A DNA stretch of 22,969 nt from a virus. This document shows positions 21,526 through 22,969 of the stretch, piece after piece. The notes beneath the pieces are model-generated. The model saw nothing but the letters and a program-made list of their open reading frames with translations, was not told the DNA's origin and ran no database searches. A program made the translations under genes and the position numbers. Location of the stretch: positions 1 to 22,969 of IMG/VR virus record IMGVR_UViG_3300005617_000173. The stretch is one strand, 5' to 3'. Numbering within the stretch: the stretch's first letter is position 1; every line of letters starts with the position of its first letter.

Positions 21526-21728
21526 AAGAGCGATGCCTGTACTGTGACTCGCCCATCCCTCTCGACAGCGACTCGGACTTCTGCTCCGACGACTGCTCCG
21601 ACGACTACCTCGACGAGGAACCGTTCGAGGACGACGAGGACGACCTCTGGGATGGGGAGGATGACCTCGACGAGGATGAGGACGACCTGTGGGCCGAGGA
21701 GGACTACGACAGTGAGAGCGACGAGTAG
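21522..21728 (+). CDS. Zinc-finger protein with extremely acidic tail
   Basis: A 68-residue protein starting in ATGA overlap, AAGGAG upstream. Residues 5-25 hold a possible zinc finger (C5LYC8 and C21SDDC25). From residue 26 on, most residues are Asp or Glu, broken by a few Trp, Leu and Phe (EEPFEDDEDDLWDGEDDLDE). The net charge is very negative. Known proteins of this composition include DNA mimics that block restriction or other DNA-binding host proteins, and also simple acidic linkers. The sequence alone cannot decide. The next gene overlaps its end by 17 bases. Confidence 0.65.
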   Translation: MKERCLYCDSPIPLDSDSDFCSDDCSDDYLDEEPFEDDEDDLWDGEDDLDEDEDDLWAEEDYDSESDE

Positions 21729-21921
21729 CCTCCCGACCCAGCCTCGCGTCGGTGACAGGTGGCGCAGCATCGCCAACCCGGACGTCACCGCCGTCGTGAA
21801 GGACACCAGTAGCGCGTGGGACGGCACCGTCAAGCGCGTGCTCGTGAGCGTGAACGGCAGCCGAGAGTGGATGCTCGCCTCGGACCTGCGCGCAGCGTAC
21901 CGCCTCAACCGGAGGAACTGA
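21712..21921 (+). CDS. Small SH3-like or beta-barrel hypothetical protein
   Basis: A 69-residue protein starting at GTG (21712-21714) inside the acidic gene, with GAGGAGG 9 bases upstream. The reading from 21544 in the same frame runs over the acidic gene and lacks its own site. The sequence has PRVGDRWRSIANPDVTAVVK and later NGSREWMLASDLRAAYRLNR. The 'vGdrW.s..np....v' pattern is seen in small barrel proteins, but this is weak. Function unknown. Confidence 0.6.
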   Translation: MRATSSLPTQPRVGDRWRSIANPDVTAVVKDTSSAWDGTVKRVLVSVNGSREWMLASDLRAAYRLNRRN

Positions 21922-21924
21922 ACC

Positions 21925-22116
21925 ATGCACACCAGCATCCTGAAGATTCGCCTGCCCGAGCACCGCATCGAGTACACGGGCGTCGATGCCAAGGAGGCCC
22001 GCTTCCGTGCCTCGCTGGCCCGTGGCAACGGCCGCACCGTCACCACCGAGAAGGTCCTCGTGACCGGCTCGTCCACGCTGTTCCACTACACGGTCATCTC
22101 GCAGGAGGCCAAGTGA
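21925..22116 (+). CDS. Small hypothetical protein
   Basis: A 63-residue protein, GGAGG upstream of the ATG. It reads MHTSILKIRLPEHRIEYTGV and a strand-rich end (TVTTEKVLVTGSSTLFHYTV). Basic overall. The stop overlaps the next GTG start (GTGA). No family recognised. Confidence 0.65.
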   Translation: MHTSILKIRLPEHRIEYTGVDAKEARFRASLARGNGRTVTTEKVLVTGSSTLFHYTVISQEAK

Positions 22117-22427
22117 ACATCACCCGTGTCCCGTCGCCCAAGCAGTTCGACAACGGCGACTACGACCCCGTCGACAGTGCGCCGCCCGACAACTACGCAG
22201 GGGCCGACGAGGTCATCTACTGGTACTCGGTCGGCAGCTACTGCGGCGCGGGCCACGCGCTCATCTTCAAGAATGGCAAGGTCGCGCTCATCGGTCTCAG
22301 CCACTGCTCCTGCTACGGGCCGTGGGAGGGCGAGCCGCGCGAGTACCTCGACCGCATCGAGGTCAGCCCCGGCCTGATGGCCGAACTCGAAGTCTTCAAC
22401 CGTCCCGACCTCTTCCACGTCGTCTAA
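22113..22427 (+). CDS. Conserved phage protein with SHCSCYGP motif
   Basis: A 104-residue protein starting at GTG (22113-22115) in GTGA overlap, with AGGAGG 4 bases upstream. The core runs YWYSVGSYCGAGHALIFKNG, then LIGLSHCSCYGPWEGEPRE. Proteins with the pattern 'Y..G...l......L..l.HCSCYGP' occur in many phages; no role is known to me. Three Cys and two His residues may bind a metal. Last gene before the DUF932 gene. Confidence 0.7.
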   Translation: MNITRVPSPKQFDNGDYDPVDSAPPDNYAGADEVIYWYSVGSYCGAGHALIFKNGKVALIGLSHCSCYGPWEGEPREYLDRIEVSPGLMAELEVFNRPDLFHVV

Positions 22428-22446
22428 CCCAGAGGAGAACTCACGC

Positions 22447-22969
22447 ATGAGCACCATCGACATCGCCCACAAGCAGTGGGCCAGCCGTCCCGCCGACGAG
22501 CGGTTCACCACTCTCGCCGCCTTGGCCGCCAGTGTACGGGCCCGCAAGACCAACTCGGTCGATGGCCGAGTCGACCTGCGTCAGGTCGAGGTCGAGGTCA
22601 ACGGCAACTTCACCCTCGTGGGCAGCAATCGCCGGGCCATCCTGAACCACTGGACGGCCGGCCAGTTGCTCTCTCAGTTGGCCGTGCCCCGGGACCTGCT
22701 CGCCCGCCTCGATCCGAAGGTGGCCGCGGCCGTCGTCAACAACCGGCTGACCAAGGCCATCGCCGAGGAGGACATGAACCCGAAGCAGCGCGTCCTCATC
22801 GACAACGGGACCAGCACGGTCCGGGCCTTCCACGGCCGCAGGTACGAGCCGGCCTCCATTGGCTGGGCCTCTACCTCACGCAGTACTGGGACCCGAGTCA
22901 CAGCTACACCGACGGTGGCATGGGCGACTACATTCTGGTTGCGCTCATGGGGTTCATCGCCACCATCAC
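22447..22969 (+). CDS. DUF932-family protein, partial, with frame switch near 22850
   Basis: ATG at 22447 follows AGAGGAGA with good spacing. Residues 1-135 fit the DUF932 phage/plasmid family: HKQWASRPADERFTTLAALA, then HWTAGQLLSQLAVPRDLL, and VRAFHGRRYEP. DUF932 proteins are usually about 250-400 aa, so much is missing. After about 22850 the frame gives unlikely sequence (poor third-position G/C, Ser/Arg-rich). The -1 frame there reads GLHWLGLYLTQYWDPSHSYT, then a hydrophobic GDYILVALMGFIA, with normal codon use. So either a base was lost or gained, or a different gene has been joined at the window end. Confidence 0.65.
   Translation, partial: MSTIDIAHKQWASRPADERFTTLAALAASVRARKTNSVDGRVDLRQVEVEVNGNFTLVGSNRRAILNHWTAGQLLSQLAVPRDLLARLDPKVAAAVVNNRLTKAIAEEDMNPKQRVLIDNGTSTVRAFHGRRYEPASIGWASTSRSTGTRVTATPTVAWATTFWLRSWGSSPPS

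Overview
The window is a 23-kb piece of a high-GC tailed-phage genome, cut at both ends. The gene set fits a short-tailed (podovirus-type) virion: a terminase, a P22/SU10-style portal, a scaffold, a SU10-like (DUF5309-type) major capsid protein, a tubular-tail adaptor and a large beta-rich tail protein. No tape-measure gene, tail-sheath gene, integrase or lysis gene is visible. The host cannot be named. Ribosome-binding sites are strong (GAAAGGAG or GAGGT), GTG and TTG starts are common, and coding frames are G/C-rich at the third codon position.

Layout. Positions 1-17337 are a leftward block, read from right to left: small-terminase candidate, HExxH metallopeptidase-like protein, two small proteins (one a zinc ribbon), a GT2 glycosyltransferase, a Cys-rich protein that overlaps the terminase, the large terminase, a DnaQ-type exonuclease, the portal, a tiny Cys/Arg-rich protein, a small protein, a DUF6496-like protein, the scaffold, the major capsid protein, a terminator, four small proteins, an adhesin-like repeat protein, a 144-aa protein, a GT4 glycosyltransferase, the tail adaptor, and a large tail protein that runs off the left edge. 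Most genes abut or overlap, with the Shine-Dalgarno sequence often lying inside the last codons of the gene before.

Positions 17338-19081 form a non-coding stretch of about 1.7 kb between the two divergent gene blocks. Its core (17529-18509) holds seven rightward TGGCAC-N5-TTGC elements, which match the -24/-12 consensus of sigma-54 promoters. It also holds a second short motif family (CAAC-N3-TTA), a diverged 78-bp direct repeat and small palindromes. This is the most unusual part of the window.

Positions 19082-22969 are a rightward train of small genes (40-139 aa), mostly overlapping by ATGA, GTGA or TGATG. They end in a DUF932-family gene at the right edge, whose reading frame appears to switch near 22850. 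Most of the small genes have no recognisable function. One is a zinc-finger protein with an extremely acidic tail and one is a 40-aa membrane peptide. The arrangement looks like an early or accessory region transcribed from the repeat-rich control region, opposite to the late structural region; this is inference from layout.
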